DNA of 64,000 nucleotides from JBMONI01 sp049324575 (GCA_049324575.1 JBMONI010000012.1:57553-121552), one strand, 5' to 3'; numbered from the stretch's first letter, positions 42,345 to 52,814 are shown. Notes: a model not told the origin generated them from the letters alone. Numbers and translations: made by a program.

Positions 42345-45300
42345 CCTTGAGGATTTTGATAATTTCCATAACCACAGCCGCTATGTTCTCTTCGCGCGAA
42401 AAATCCAAATGCCCAAACCCTTCGATCCGGGAACGACTCAACTTTGAAGCCCCAATCACATTCTTGAAATCAACCCCGCCTTCCGGCTGAGGCAGCAACG
42501 GAAAAACCAGCCAGCCAAGCGGTAGTCCGCTTTCGGAAGGATGGTCTGATAAATCCCCCTGGATCAGATGGACCTCGCCAATATTGCGAAGCGGGGAATT
42601 CACGAACACCGGCGCGTCCAGCAGGATGATCTTTCCGAACTCGAGGCCGTACTCCCTGCCAAGCTCATCGGCCGCTTCGAGGCCCGCCTGCCCCGACCCG
42701 CTGTAGAGCACCAGATCGATCTTCTGTCCTTCCGCCAGCGGATGCTCTTCCACATAGCTCACGATCGCCGCTTTGATTTTATCCTTTTCCATCGGCGCCG
42801 CAATAAGCATTTCAAGCACGACCTCGGCCGCACCCGTCAGGATACTTGTCCCTTCGAAAAGCGGGATCGGCTCGACCTTGATCCCCCGCTTGGCGAATTC
42901 CTCGACAAAATTCTCCGCATAAGAGGGAAGAGAGCCTTCCGGACCGGGACTGTGGATCCCCGGCGCGAAAAAAACGATCCCGGGAACTTTCATCTCGGCC
43001 GATCCCTGCCGGTCGAGAAGGTATTCGACGTCCGGCTTGCGGTCCAAAGCCGTTTTCTGGACCGACTCGAACGCGCCGCGGACCGCCGCATTGCGCACCT
43101 GTGTATCCAGTCTTTGGACGAGCGCCGAAGCCGACATCCGGACCGGCGCATCGAGAAGTCCCGTAAAGAACGGATCCATTCCGACCGCACCCCCAAACGC
43201 CGTCATCCCCGCACTCGCGAACTCAGCGGAGAGAAACGGAAGTCCGGAACGAAGCGCATTCATCCCCGCCTGAAGCGAGCTTCCCTGAAGGACCCCGCCC
43301 GAAAAAAGTCCTGCCGCGGCCATGCCGGTGCTCAGGATATGGACCATCCCGGAGGAAAGATCCGTATGAAGCTCAAGAAGTTCCGCGCTCCCCGCCGCCA
43401 TCAATCCGAGCGAGGCGCTGAGGCCCAACGGATTTCCGCTCGCCGCGAGCCCGACCCCCGCCAGGACCTTCCCCGCCGCCGAAACGGTCCGCGCGAATTT
43501 CGGGGATGCCCCGACGGCTTCCAGGAATTGTCCCGTTCCATCGATCTCAAGTCCGATGAGTCCGACCTGCGCCATGCCGGAAATGACCGGAGACGCCCCA
43601 AGACCCTGGACCCCGGCCCCGAAAAATCCGGAACCGATAAACCCGTCGATCACCGAAAAGATCCCGTGATGGAGCGCATTGAACGCCTGGAAAAGCCCGG
43701 CCCCCAGACTCCAAAGACCTCCGACGATCCCTTCTGCGATCGCTCCCAACCCCGTGAGGACCCCGCTGAAAAGCGCCTGAAGCCCAACGAGGAACTGCCC
43801 GCTCAGAAGTCCCGTGAAAAAGGCCCCGAACCCGGAAAGGATCGCCCCGATCCCCGCAACGAGCCCTCCGACGATCGCCGTCACCGCCGCCACGACCGAA
43901 GCCACGGCAGCCACCACCGCGGCAACGATCGCCGCCGCGACCACCGCGATGATCCCGAAAAAAGCCCCGCGCACTTCCATCGCTTCGCGCGTATCAAGGA
44001 CACGTCCTTCTTCCGCGAGGATCGTCCCTGGGACGGGCACCGACGAAAGAATATGCCCGTAAGCCCCGCCATCCGCTCCCCGCTGGAGCCAAAGCGCCCT
44101 AAAATCTTCTTGAGAGATCCGGACCGTCTCCGGACTCCCCTCCGGCCCCATTCCCGGATCCACATAAGTGATCCATTCTTCCATGACCGGCTCTCCGTCC
44201 GCCGAGATCACCGGTTTTCCTTCCCCGTCCACGCGCGCCACGCGTTCGGATCCCGTCAGGATCACGTAATGGTTCCCGCCGACATGCGCCACGAGACCCG
44301 GTTCACATAAAGCCTGCCCCGCCGGACATCGCTCCCGAAGAAGCTCCAGCAATCCTTTTTCGCTCATACGAAGCGCCTGCGTGCCCACCCCGTAAAGGGC
44401 TGCGACTCGCCCCATGGCGTAAAGGGAAAGGACGAGATCGCCCGGCTCAAAAGAAGTGATCGTTCCGGTCAAAATGTCGATCAAGATCACTTGGACCGCA
44501 AGCTCGGTCCGTGAATACGGAACGCCTGCCGCATCCAGCAGCGACTCCAGCGCGATAAAAGCCGACTGCCCGAAATGAAGGGATTGCCGGCGGATCCATT
44601 CCAGGATCTGCGCGATCTCCGAACCCGAAAGTTCGACGCGATATTCTTCCTCGATCCCCAGCGCCGCCGCGAACGCTTTTTTTCCCTCTTCCGAAAAACC
44701 CGCGTATTCGGTAAGCGCAGCCTCGAGAGCGTTCTTGATCGCTCCGGTCTCCGCACTTCGCGCCGCGTATTCCTCGCCCGAAAGCAGTTCCATTTTCAAC
44801 GCTTCGAGAGCGATGGCACCGTTCCCGCTTTCCGGGACCCACCGCAGATATTCCGCTTCCGAAGGGTCGCGGCCGAGGATCTTCCGGTACCAGTGATCGA
44901 TGACGGGCAAGGTCTCCTGCCTCAGGATCGCCTGCCGCGCTTTCTCTTCTTCGCGGGCGATCTCCCCGTAAGCCTGCGTCTTTTGGCTCTCGATCTCCCG
45001 CCGCGCATGCTCGACCGACGCCGAAAGCCGCTCGAGCGCTGCGGCCCGCTCCTCCGCCAATCGCGCCAAAGCCGCGTTCACCTGATCGAGCGCTCCCTGG
45101 AGCTGCCCGAACGCGTCGGACTTGGCGCTACGGACCGCTTTCCCGCTTCCGCCCATCGCTTCCACGTTGGCGCGCTCAGCTTCGACACGCGCGCGCATCG
45201 CAAGCAATTTGTCGCGGTAAACGAGATACTCTCCTTCGAAGGTCTCGCCAAGGACTTGCTCGCGCTCGGCCACGCGCGCGAGGGCCTCTTCGTTCGCCAC

Positions 45301-48300
45301 GTTCACTTCCGCCTTGAGCTGAAGGGACGCCGAATGAAGCCGCCGCCGTGAGCCTTCCATGTCGATCCCGACCGGATCGCCGTTCTCATCGTAATAGAAC
45401 CGCACGAGCCGCTCCCCGCCACGGCCCACGATCTGCTCGACCTTTCCGTCCGCGCGGTAGAGCTCCACCGTCCCTCCGGTATACGTGCGCGTCTGGACCG
45501 TCCCGTCCGACGAAAATTCGCTTTGGATGAGCGCCGTATCCGGGAGTAGAAATTCCGAGGCGTTCTTCAAAACAACCGGCTCCCAGATCTCGCGCGCGCG
45601 GGCCAGAAAGAACGTTTCCGAAGCCGTCTGCGGACGGGTCCTGTCGAAAAGAATCGTTTCTCCGTTCGAAAACCCGATCCTTTGCGCCTCCCCGTCACGC
45701 CATTCCATGACAACACCCTCCGGATAAAAAATCGTGACTTCCGAAGGCTTCCGCGAAGAAGGATCTTCCGCCGACGCGCCGCCGGCCCCCCATGCGTCAA
45801 AACTGATCAGGGTCCCGTCGGCAAGCTCGACACTTTCCAGAACGCCATTATGGTAAGACGCATAACGGCCATCGTGGGTCTCCCGGCCGGCCAAAGTCAC
45901 GATCTCGATCTCCTCTCCGCCCGGGTCGTCCGCAAGCGTGATCCGGGGAACGACAACGCGGACCGACGTTCCGTCCGGCAGGATCTCGACGATCTCATTT
46001 TCCACCGTTTCGATCTTCTTTGCCTGTCCCCGCGTATGGGCATACCGCCAGCCGTCGGCGGTGACATGGAACAAAAGGCGGCCGTCCGCGGAGTATTCCT
46101 CGCGCGAACCGTCCCCGGCCGTAATGACGCTTCCCTCTTCGCCAACGGCATGAGAAAAGATCTGCCGCTCGCGTCCTTTGTAAAGGACCCTGGAGATCAC
46201 AAGCTCTCCCCGGAGATCGTATTCAAAAACGGTCTCGACCCCGTTCGGCTGGATCCGGCGCGTGAGCCTGCCCGCCGTGTATTTTTCGACGCCGCCGGTC
46301 TCTTGATCGCGGATCACCGTGACTTCACGGCCCATCTCGTCCCGCTCATAAGCGTAGTCGAGGATGGCCTCAGGGCCCGTGACCCGGATGACCTTCCCGC
46401 CGGAAAATTCGACGCGCTCCGTCGCCCCGGAAAGCGAGGCCCATTCGACAACGTTCGCTCCGTCCGCCGAAGCCCCGGAGAAACTGGCCGAAGAGCCGTC
46501 TTTCATCGCGCTCGAAAGGACCCGCCCGTTCGCGAGGGTCAGGCTCTCGCCGCGCAGGGTTTCAACGGTCCGGATCTCGCCGGCTTCCGTCCACGATATC
46601 TCCTTTGCGAGGTCCAGGACCTTCTCCGGATCAAACGCCGTTTTGAAGCTTTTCGTCAAAAGCCCGGCGGTCCCGCGCATGAGATCAGCCGCCTGGCTCG
46701 CAACAACGGGCCGGAGGACCTCCGGCTCGAGATAATTCTTCCAATCCTCCGGCGAAGCCGAAAAGGAAACGAAAGAAACGCCGCCGATCAGGAACCGGTC
46801 CTGCGACGTCCCGGCCGGGTCCTGATATTCGACCGAGAGGAAAGACCGCGAAGGTTTTTCCGGATCGATGGCAAGATCATAGTTCTGCCATTCCGCCGAA
46901 GGCGTCCCGAGCGCCCAGCTCTGCCCCAGCGTCCCCTGTCCCGGATCGTAAAGGCTCACGGCCACCCCAGCCGATCCCGCTGCGTCCGGATCCCCTTTGA
47001 GGCTCAAACGGATAAAGTCGTAATCCGAAGACCGTGTCGGGCCGAGATCGGCGCCGTAAGCGCTCACGCGCAGAGTTTCCGCAGGAGTGAAATGCTGTGC
47101 GGTGGAAAAGGCGCTGTCTCCGAACTGAAGAGTCCATTTTCCCGTTGCCCGGTCATGGATGACCCGGTCCGCGATCCCGTCGCCGTTCATATCGATAAGG
47201 CGGGTCATCTCCTCGTGCCCCTCCAGCGTAAAATAATCCCGTTCGTCCTGCCCGACCACGGAAGCCGCAAGCTCTCCCGAAGCGATCAGCCACGACTGCT
47301 GGCGGTTGTTGAAAGGCTGTCCGTTATTGATCAGCGCTCCCCACGGCCGGTCGTTCTGTCCCGGGAGGTCGTAATATTGAAAATTCCCGAGGAGAGACTG
47401 GCCGCCGATCTCATCGGCCATCCTGTCGCCCGAAACATCCTGCAAGGTCTCCAAAAGGTTCACGGAAGGATAGGCCGTATCATAAATATGGATCCCTTGC
47501 GGCGCGCCATGCTTCCACAAGACCGGCGGGTCGAATCCGTCCCCGTGGTTCCACTGGACATACCAGTCCCGGTACGGCATGCAATTCCCCGGGCAGGCTC
47601 CCCGGATATCGATCTCATTTTTGACCAGGACCCGGTCCGGTCTTCCGTCGCCGTTCATGTCCTCGAGGCCGGAACGCACGAAGATCCAGCGCCCCGCAAC
47701 GGTGTCCGAGAAAGACAGCGCTCCCGCGCGGGCGGGATCGCTTTCAAAACTTGAATCGACGCCGTCCCAGATCACCGCGTCGGCGAATCCCGTGCCGGTG
47801 TTTTTCTGGAAGAACCAGTGATCGACGGCCTGGCCCGCTTCTTTTTTGGGCCGGATGACGCGATCGGGAAGCCCGTCCCCGTCGAGGTCGAGGAGGTCCG
47901 CGACAAGGCTCCCGTCTTCATCGCGCACGCGCAGGGCATAACGGTGATCCGTATGCTCCTGAGAAACCGGATGGACATTCTCCGCCCAGACCCGGGCCTT
48001 TTCGAAACCCGAGCCCGTATTGACCTGGATATACCAGACGTTCTCATGGCCCGGATCGGCGAAGATCCGGTCCGGAAGTCCGTCGCCGGTCATGTCCCGA
48101 AGATCCGAGAGGATATTGTTCAGGGAAGTCTGATAATGCCTGAGCGCATAGCCGTAAGCCGCCTCCGGACCGGCCGAACTTTCCACCCCGCTCCAGATCG
48201 CGGGATCCCCAAAGGACGAAAATCCGTTGATCTGGACCCTCCACGTTCTCGTTACCGGATCGAAGAGGACGCGGTCGGGCAGGCGGTCGCCGTTCATATC

Positions 48301-51051
48301 AAGAAGATCCGTCACAAGGACCTTTTCGCCGTCGAGAGAGCGCGTTTCGGAAAGCGCCCGGCCCGAGAGGTCCGATTCGACATTCGAGATCCCGGGCTCG
48401 ATCCATCCCCCGAGCTCATCGACCTCTCCTTTTTCGGGATCGGTGACCGTCTTGCCGAGCAAAAACCATTCGCGCGATCCGACGCTTTCGGCTGATTTGT
48501 AACGTTCCGCGTAAAGAGGCGCCAAGCGCGGAAGGTGCGCCCATAACTCCCAGGGCTCTTCAGGGAAAGCCTCCGCGGCTTTGAAGGAAAAGATTCCGGC
48601 CAAGGCGCTGTCGGGCCGGGCAAGAAGATAGTCCACGAGATCGGTTTCACGCGCTTCCCCTTCTTCCTCGAACCGAATTAAAAAACGCGAGCCCGGCGAA
48701 GCGGCTTCCGGCCCCCGGTCGACGATCTCATAAGCTCGGTCCGCGATGAGGACCCGCGCGATCTTTCCTCCCTCCAGAAAGATCTTTGCTCCGCCCGGGA
48801 GCGTTTTTTCGAGCAGTTCGCCTCCGGCGACCTTGAGCTCGGTGCCGTCGGCAAGAAGGATCCCGGCCGTGATCCGGCCCGCTTCATCCCACGCCGGGGA
48901 AAAGATCCTGCCGAAATGCGTCGCGATCTCGGAGAGCGCTCCGTCCTCGAAGAAATAATGCGCGCCGTTTTGCGTCATTTTTTGCAGATCTCCCCCGGGA
49001 TCGAAGACGTATTCGTCCTTTCCGGAGCGGAAATGGACCGCTGCGGGCGATCCCGCGGCATCGTCCTCATAGGTGATCTCGTAGCGCGTTCCCTTCGGGT
49101 CGGTCATGGAAACCGCCCGGCCTTGCCGGTCGTAGTCGATCCGGCCGCCGGCGCTCCGCTCGAGCCGCTGGAGGTTCCCGGACCTATCGTAAAAATAGGT
49201 CCCTTCCGCTTCCCGGCGCGCGAATTCGAAACTTCCCGTGCCGGGATCCTCGATGACCGCGATATTTTTCGAAGAGGGATAAGCGAGCCGCTCCAGCGCC
49301 TGCGCTCCGAAGAAAAAATGTTCCCAATCGCTTTGCCACGATTCGAGGACCGCTTTGCCGTCCGCAACCGCATAGTTTTTTCCGTCGGGAGTTTCGAGGC
49401 GGCGCAGAACGCCGTCCTCGAAGATCCGCCGGAACCCTTCCGGCCCTTCGATCGTTCCGCTGGAAAGCGAACCGTTCTCGTCGAGGCGAAGGTTCCGGAG
49501 GACGTTGCCCGCGGCATCCGCGACGGAGATCTCTTCGCCTGCAATCCCTTCGCGGATCACGGCGCCTTCCGCGCCCCCAAGGACCCGGGCGATCCCGTTT
49601 CGGTCATAAGCCAGCCAGGCCGGGTCCCCGCTCACGCCGGCGGGATGCAGGACCCAAAGAAGGCCCTCCGAAACTTCGATCGTCTTGAGCCCGCCGTCCG
49701 CATCTGTGACGCGTTTGGGCTGCCCGTTCTCGAATTCGATCCGGGTCCCGTCCGAAAGTTCCGCGTAAAGCATCTCGCCGGAAAGGGCGTATCCGGCTTT
49801 GACGGGCGTCTTGGCTTGCGGGGCCGAAGACACGGGGCGATCCAGGAGGATCCGCGTTCCGGTCTCCGTTTTTTCACGCCGATAAACGAACCTCTCGTGG
49901 GCGGCGGATATCTCCTTCAAGGCGCCCTCGGCGTCATAAACGGTCTTCGTCCCGTCGGAAACGTGAGCGGTCGTCTGAAAGACCTGCTGCGGGGCGTCCC
50001 ACTGTAATTCGTAAAAAACGGTTTTCTTGTCGAAAGTTTCCCGGATCAAGGTCCCGCCAGGGGTGAAATCCTGGACCCTTCCGTCCGGAAAGATCCTGCG
50101 CACGATCTTTTGGCCGCGAAGGATCTCCGCCGAGCCGTCCGGAAGCAACAGGGTCGCGTCCTGGAGCACGCCTTCGGGATCGATCGCGATGGCGGTGATC
50201 CGGCTTCCGTCCGCCGTTTCAAATTCGACAGGTTCTTTTTCGAGATAATAGCCGCGGATCCCGTTTGTGAAATCGATCCAGGTCCCGCCCGGGACGCGGC
50301 TTCGGTCGATCGCTCCCGTCGCGAGGGTCTCAAGGAGGAGTCCGCTCGCACCGAACCGCTTGATCGGTTCGTTCTTTTGCGCGAGGAACTGCGTTTTTTC
50401 CTCGAGCGCGCCGCCGGAATAATCGAAGGCATCGACTTTGGTGACTTTTCCCTGCGCGTTGAAATAGAATATTTCTTTTTGTTCAAGGCCGAGCGGCCCT
50501 TCGATCGAATGCGCGGTTTTGGTCAAGAGCCCGTTCTTGTCGTAAGTTTTCACGGTCGTCGAATATTTGGCGCCGTCCCGGTAGAAAGTTTCCGTGGAAC
50601 TTTCGATCACGCCGGTGGCCCTGAAATTCCTGACGATCTGCCGCAGAAGAAGTCCGCCGGCGGTTTTGTACTGCGTCCGGTCCTTCTGGACTTTCCCGTT
50701 CGGATAAGTCTGCAGGACCTTCGAGACGGCCCGGATCGTCGCTTCCGGGATCACGGCCGCGTCTTCGAGGCTTTGCGCCGCGCTCAAGGCGCCGCTTTCC
50801 ATCAGAAAAGAGGTCGTGGTCGGGGGCGCAGAAACCGTTCCGGAAGAAAGCGTGATCCCGCTCAAGGAGACCGGCGTTTCGGGATCGGCCGGGCCCGCGG
50901 CCAGCCAGGAGAGCGGAATCTCCGCGGCACGGGCAAGCTCGGCGTGCAAAAAAAAGAGCAGGGTGACGCAGGCGGTTGTTCTCAAAAAAGTTCTTTTCAG
51001 ATTCGCCCGTGCGGAGCCGCTGGAGGTGCGCGAAAGATCGCTCGTATCCAT
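42334..51051 (-). CDS. 2905-residue RHS/FG-GAP-like secreted protein with hydrolase-like C-terminus
   Basis: ATG 51051 is preceded by GAGGAGG. Signal segment near 20-43 (LRTTACVTLLFFLHAELARA). YD-type repeats cover about 100-900 and 1480-1890. About 910-1300 holds at least five FG-GAP/VCBS units of the form DMNGDGLPDRV. A coiled coil (about 1895-2050) is followed by a DUF4214-like stretch (HWYRKILGRDPSEAEYL) and a C39-like cysteine-peptidase domain (about 2155-2270) whose Cys position reads GQSAFIAL, so the Cys is missing. Ala/Gly-rich membrane-like helices span about 2355-2480. The end (about 2690-2905) resembles an alpha/beta hydrolase: FFAPGIHSPGP, nucleophile-like YSGSGQAG and GFGHLDF. 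The typical RHS core motif was not seen. Possible surface or toxin-tip role. Confidence 0.85.
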   Translation of the reverse strand: MDTSDLSRTSSGSARANLKRTFLRTTACVTLLFFLHAELARAAEIPLSWLAAGPADPETPVSLSGITLSSGTVSAPPTTTSFLMESGALSAAQSLEDAAVIPEATIRAVSKVLQTYPNGKVQKDRTQYKTAGGLLLRQIVRNFRATGVIESSTETFYRDGAKYSTTVKTYDKNGLLTKTAHSIEGPLGLEQKEIFYFNAQGKVTKVDAFDYSGGALEEKTQFLAQKNEPIKRFGASGLLLETLATGAIDRSRVPGGTWIDFTNGIRGYYLEKEPVEFETADGSRITAIAIDPEGVLQDATLLLPDGSAEILRGQKIVRRIFPDGRVQDFTPGGTLIRETFDKKTVFYELQWDAPQQVFQTTAHVSDGTKTVYDAEGALKEISAAHERFVYRREKTETGTRILLDRPVSSAPQAKTPVKAGYALSGEMLYAELSDGTRIEFENGQPKRVTDADGGLKTIEVSEGLLWVLHPAGVSGDPAWLAYDRNGIARVLGGAEGAVIREGIAGEEISVADAAGNVLRNLRLDENGSLSSGTIEGPEGFRRIFEDGVLRRLETPDGKNYAVADGKAVLESWQSDWEHFFFGAQALERLAYPSSKNIAVIEDPGTGSFEFARREAEGTYFYDRSGNLQRLERSAGGRIDYDRQGRAVSMTDPKGTRYEITYEDDAAGSPAAVHFRSGKDEYVFDPGGDLQKMTQNGAHYFFEDGALSEIATHFGRIFSPAWDEAGRITAGILLADGTELKVAGGELLEKTLPGGAKIFLEGGKIARVLIADRAYEIVDRGPEAASPGSRFLIRFEEEGEARETDLVDYLLARPDSALAGIFSFKAAEAFPEEPWELWAHLPRLAPLYAERYKSAESVGSREWFLLGKTVTDPEKGEVDELGGWIEPGISNVESDLSGRALSETRSLDGEKVLVTDLLDMNGDRLPDRVLFDPVTRTWRVQINGFSSFGDPAIWSGVESSAGPEAAYGYALRHYQTSLNNILSDLRDMTGDGLPDRIFADPGHENVWYIQVNTGSGFEKARVWAENVHPVSQEHTDHRYALRVRDEDGSLVADLLDLDGDGLPDRVIRPKKEAGQAVDHWFFQKNTGTGFADAVIWDGVDSSFESDPARAGALSFSDTVAGRWIFVRSGLEDMNGDGRPDRVLVKNEIDIRGACPGNCMPYRDWYVQWNHGDGFDPPVLWKHGAPQGIHIYDTAYPSVNLLETLQDVSGDRMADEIGGQSLLGNFQYYDLPGQNDRPWGALINNGQPFNNRQQSWLIASGELAASVVGQDERDYFTLEGHEEMTRLIDMNGDGIADRVIHDRATGKWTLQFGDSAFSTAQHFTPAETLRVSAYGADLGPTRSSDYDFIRLSLKGDPDAAGSAGVAVSLYDPGQGTLGQSWALGTPSAEWQNYDLAIDPEKPSRSFLSVEYQDPAGTSQDRFLIGGVSFVSFSASPEDWKNYLEPEVLRPVVASQAADLMRGTAGLLTKSFKTAFDPEKVLDLAKEISWTEAGEIRTVETLRGESLTLANGRVLSSAMKDGSSASFSGASADGANVVEWASLSGATERVEFSGGKVIRVTGPEAILDYAYERDEMGREVTVIRDQETGGVEKYTAGRLTRRIQPNGVETVFEYDLRGELVISRVLYKGRERQIFSHAVGEEGSVITAGDGSREEYSADGRLLFHVTADGWRYAHTRGQAKKIETVENEIVEILPDGTSVRVVVPRITLADDPGGEEIEIVTLAGRETHDGRYASYHNGVLESVELADGTLISFDAWGAGGASAEDPSSRKPSEVTIFYPEGVVMEWRDGEAQRIGFSNGETILFDRTRPQTASETFFLARAREIWEPVVLKNASEFLLPDTALIQSEFSSDGTVQTRTYTGGTVELYRADGKVEQIVGRGGERLVRFYYDENGDPVGIDMEGSRRRLHSASLQLKAEVNVANEEALARVAEREQVLGETFEGEYLVYRDKLLAMRARVEAERANVEAMGGSGKAVRSAKSDAFGQLQGALDQVNAALARLAEERAAALERLSASVEHARREIESQKTQAYGEIAREEEKARQAILRQETLPVIDHWYRKILGRDPSEAEYLRWVPESGNGAIALEALKMELLSGEEYAARSAETGAIKNALEAALTEYAGFSEEGKKAFAAALGIEEEYRVELSGSEIAQILEWIRRQSLHFGQSAFIALESLLDAAGVPYSRTELAVQVILIDILTGTITSFEPGDLVLSLYAMGRVAALYGVGTQALRMSEKGLLELLRERCPAGQALCEPGLVAHVGGNHYVILTGSERVARVDGEGKPVISADGEPVMEEWITYVDPGMGPEGSPETVRISQEDFRALWLQRGADGGAYGHILSSVPVPGTILAEEGRVLDTREAMEVRGAFFGIIAVVAAAIVAAVVAAVASVVAAVTAIVGGLVAGIGAILSGFGAFFTGLLSGQFLVGLQALFSGVLTGLGAIAEGIVGGLWSLGAGLFQAFNALHHGIFSVIDGFIGSGFFGAGVQGLGASPVISGMAQVGLIGLEIDGTGQFLEAVGASPKFARTVSAAGKVLAGVGLAASGNPLGLSASLGLMAAGSAELLELHTDLSSGMVHILSTGMAAAGLFSGGVLQGSSLQAGMNALRSGLPFLSAEFASAGMTAFGGAVGMDPFFTGLLDAPVRMSASALVQRLDTQVRNAAVRGAFESVQKTALDRKPDVEYLLDRQGSAEMKVPGIVFFAPGIHSPGPEGSLPSYAENFVEEFAKRGIKVEPIPLFEGTSILTGAAEVVLEMLIAAPMEKDKIKAAIVSYVEEHPLAEGQKIDLVLYSGSGQAGLEAADELGREYGLEFGKIILLDAPVFVNSPLRNIGEVHLIQGDLSDHPSESGLPLGWLVFPLLPQPEGGVDFKNVIGASKLSRSRIEGFGHLDFSREENIAAVVMEIIKILKDES

Positions 51052-51199
51052 GGGATCGCCTCCTCGGAGTTGGTGTGACGCCGGTCAGCATAATCGCTCA
51101 CGGGTCCCGGCGGCGAGGAGAAAGAGACGAGGCGAGGGCGCGCATCTCATGGTATTAGATAAAACACTAATGAAAGTACAGGGGGCACTCCCGAAACCC
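51052..51199. other. Leader region of the giant gene
   Basis: 148 bases with the ribosome site of the giant gene and no clear gene of its own. The 3' element copy 3 follows it. Confidence 0.4.
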
Positions 51200-51298
51200 C
51201 ACCCAAGCTCACCCCGGGGGTGCTATTGGGTTCCCAAAGTGGGTCAAAACGACACACAAAAGCACCTTTTATCAAACACCGGAGGTTTGATAAGGTGC
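51200..51298 (-). terminator. Two-palindrome 3' element, copy 3
   Basis: Begins 2 nt after the stop of the methyltransferase gene (51301). On the minus strand: GCACCTTATCAAACC / GGTTTGATAAAAGGTGC-like hairpin, then TTTTGTGTCGTTTTG, then CACCCCCGGGGTGAG. The same order as the other two copies. It separates cassette B from the giant gene. Confidence 0.7.
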
Positions 51299-51300
51299 CT

Positions 51301-52335
51301 TTATTGGGCGATGAGCATCCAGGCTTTGGGGCGGAAAAGAATGCGGTAGGGAATACTGAGAAGATTGAGAACACGATCGAGGGCGGGCCGGGCTTTGATC
51401 CATTCGGCAAGGCGGATCTTGGCATTGCGTTTCGCGCCACGGAGCTTTTTCCGGTAGAGATAATCGTCGATAAAGGAGAAAAAGTGGACGCCCGTCTTCC
51501 GGAATCCCCCCTCGCGCGCGCCGCGCTTCCATTGGGAGATCGTGTAGGCGTTCTCGTTGAACCCTTCCCGGATGGCTTCCTCGAGCGCCTTGCCGGACCT
51601 ATCCTCGAAGATCCCGAACGAGCATTCGTGGAGCGCCACCACCCGCCCGCCGGGCCGGAGCACGCGGCGGAATTCGCGGAAGAGCGTCGCGAGATCTTTG
51701 CAGTGGTGGATCACCGAATGCGAAAAAATGAGATCGAAGGCGCCGTCGGCAAACGGAAGCCGGCTCATGTCGGCCATGACGCGGTCGAAATAGCAGCCGT
51801 CCTCCTCGAAATAAAGATCGGCCGCGCGCGCATAATCGGTGACATCGAGCGCCGTCACGCAGCAACCCCGCAGGGCGAAATTCCGCGACGCCCAGCCGAA
51901 ACTCGCGCCTACTTCGAGCACCTCCTCCCCTTCCCGAAGGCGCAGAAGCTCGAGCGTCTTGAAGAAGCGCTCGGCATTGCCGGCCTGATTGTCGAAACTC
52001 CCTCCCGGACGGAACACCGCGCTGCCGTCCCCGGCGGGAAGAGAAAGAAAAAGGTGGCGGTAGCGATCGATCGTTTCGGCCGAGATGCGGTGTTTTTCGC
52101 CGTCGATCTCGAGATAATCGAAACTTTCGGCATGCTCCTTCTCGCGGCGCACTTCCGCGGGAAGATCGCCGAGCATGTTCAGGATGCCGTCCCTGACCTC
52201 AAAGGTCTCGCCGGTCTTTCGCGAACGAAGAACGGCCCGGCGCACCTCGCGCCCGTCCTCCTCGCGGACCTCGAGCTCCCAGTCCCCCGGCCCGGTCCTG
52301 TCCCAGCGAAGTTTTTCCAACAGCTCCCTTTTCAT
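51301..52335 (-). CDS. SAM-dependent methyltransferase (cassette B)
   Basis: 344 residues. A Trm112-like N-terminal segment (residues 1-60, AVLRSRKTGETFEVRDGILN) precedes a class I MTase core: VLEVGASFGWASRNFALRG (motif I), ALDVTDYARAADL, FDLIFSHSVIHHCKDL and the RRVLRPGGRVVALHE post-core. The small stretch after it is basic. The gene overlaps the JAMM gene by 4 nt. Comparable to the methyltransferase ending cassette A, though the two are not close. Substrate unknown. Confidence 0.85.
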   Translation of the reverse strand: MKRELLEKLRWDRTGPGDWELEVREEDGREVRRAVLRSRKTGETFEVRDGILNMLGDLPAEVRREKEHAESFDYLEIDGEKHRISAETIDRYRHLFLSLPAGDGSAVFRPGGSFDNQAGNAERFFKTLELLRLREGEEVLEVGASFGWASRNFALRGCCVTALDVTDYARAADLYFEEDGCYFDRVMADMSRLPFADGAFDLIFSHSVIHHCKDLATLFREFRRVLRPGGRVVALHECSFGIFEDRSGKALEEAIREGFNENAYTISQWKRGAREGGFRKTGVHFFSFIDDYLYRKKLRGAKRNAKIRLAEWIKARPALDRVLNLLSIPYRILFRPKAWMLIAQ

Positions 52336-52814
52336 TCGATGAAATCCTTACGGCCCTCGTCCCAATGATAGAGTTTGAATCCCCGCACCTCGCCCTTCAC
52401 CACGGACACCACCAGGTAACGCACGCCCGGACACGCCGGTTCGCCCTCCATCACGGCGAAGGCGCGGTCCTCGACGGAAAAATCGGCCGTCGTATCGATG
52501 TGCGAATGATAGATTGCCCTCACCTCTTCCCCTTTCGCACGGTTCTCTTTTTCGATCGCAAGCAGTTCCCGGGGATCGATGAAATAAGCGTCCTTCGCCG
52601 AACGGGAAAAAACCCCGGGCTCTTCGGCCCGCATCCGGTCCTGGACATTCACGCAGGGACGCACGCGCCCGGCCGCTGTCCCGGCGCCGCAAGCCCCCAG
52701 CACCACGCCGCAACATTCGTGCGGATATTCGCGCCGCGCCTGTTCAAAAATAGGCGCAAGGACCGCCGGAGACAGTCCAGCCCGAGACAGTTTTTCCTGA
52801 GCTTGGATTTCCAT
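52332..52814 (-). CDS. JAMM/MPN+ metallopeptidase (M67 family)
   Basis: 160 residues. The JAMM signature is complete: Glu33 in YPHECCG, then HSH (His103, His105), Ser113 and Asp116, spaced HxHx7Sx2D. Such bacterial peptidases cut ubiquitin-like or sulfur-carrier protein tails or process small proteins. No ubiquitin-like or E1-like gene is adjacent. It starts 17 nt after the kinase-like gene and overlaps the methyltransferase gene. Present only in cassette B, not A. Confidence 0.88.
   Translation of the reverse strand: MEIQAQEKLSRAGLSPAVLAPIFEQARREYPHECCGVVLGACGAGTAAGRVRPCVNVQDRMRAEEPGVFSRSAKDAYFIDPRELLAIEKENRAKGEEVRAIYHSHIDTTADFSVEDRAFAVMEGEPACPGVRYLVVSVVKGEVRGFKLYHWDEGRKDFIE

Noticed and set aside
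45682..47754. 690-codon antisense frame inside the giant gene
   Set aside because: Arg/Pro-rich, no domain, and the opposite strand reads a well-formed secreted protein.
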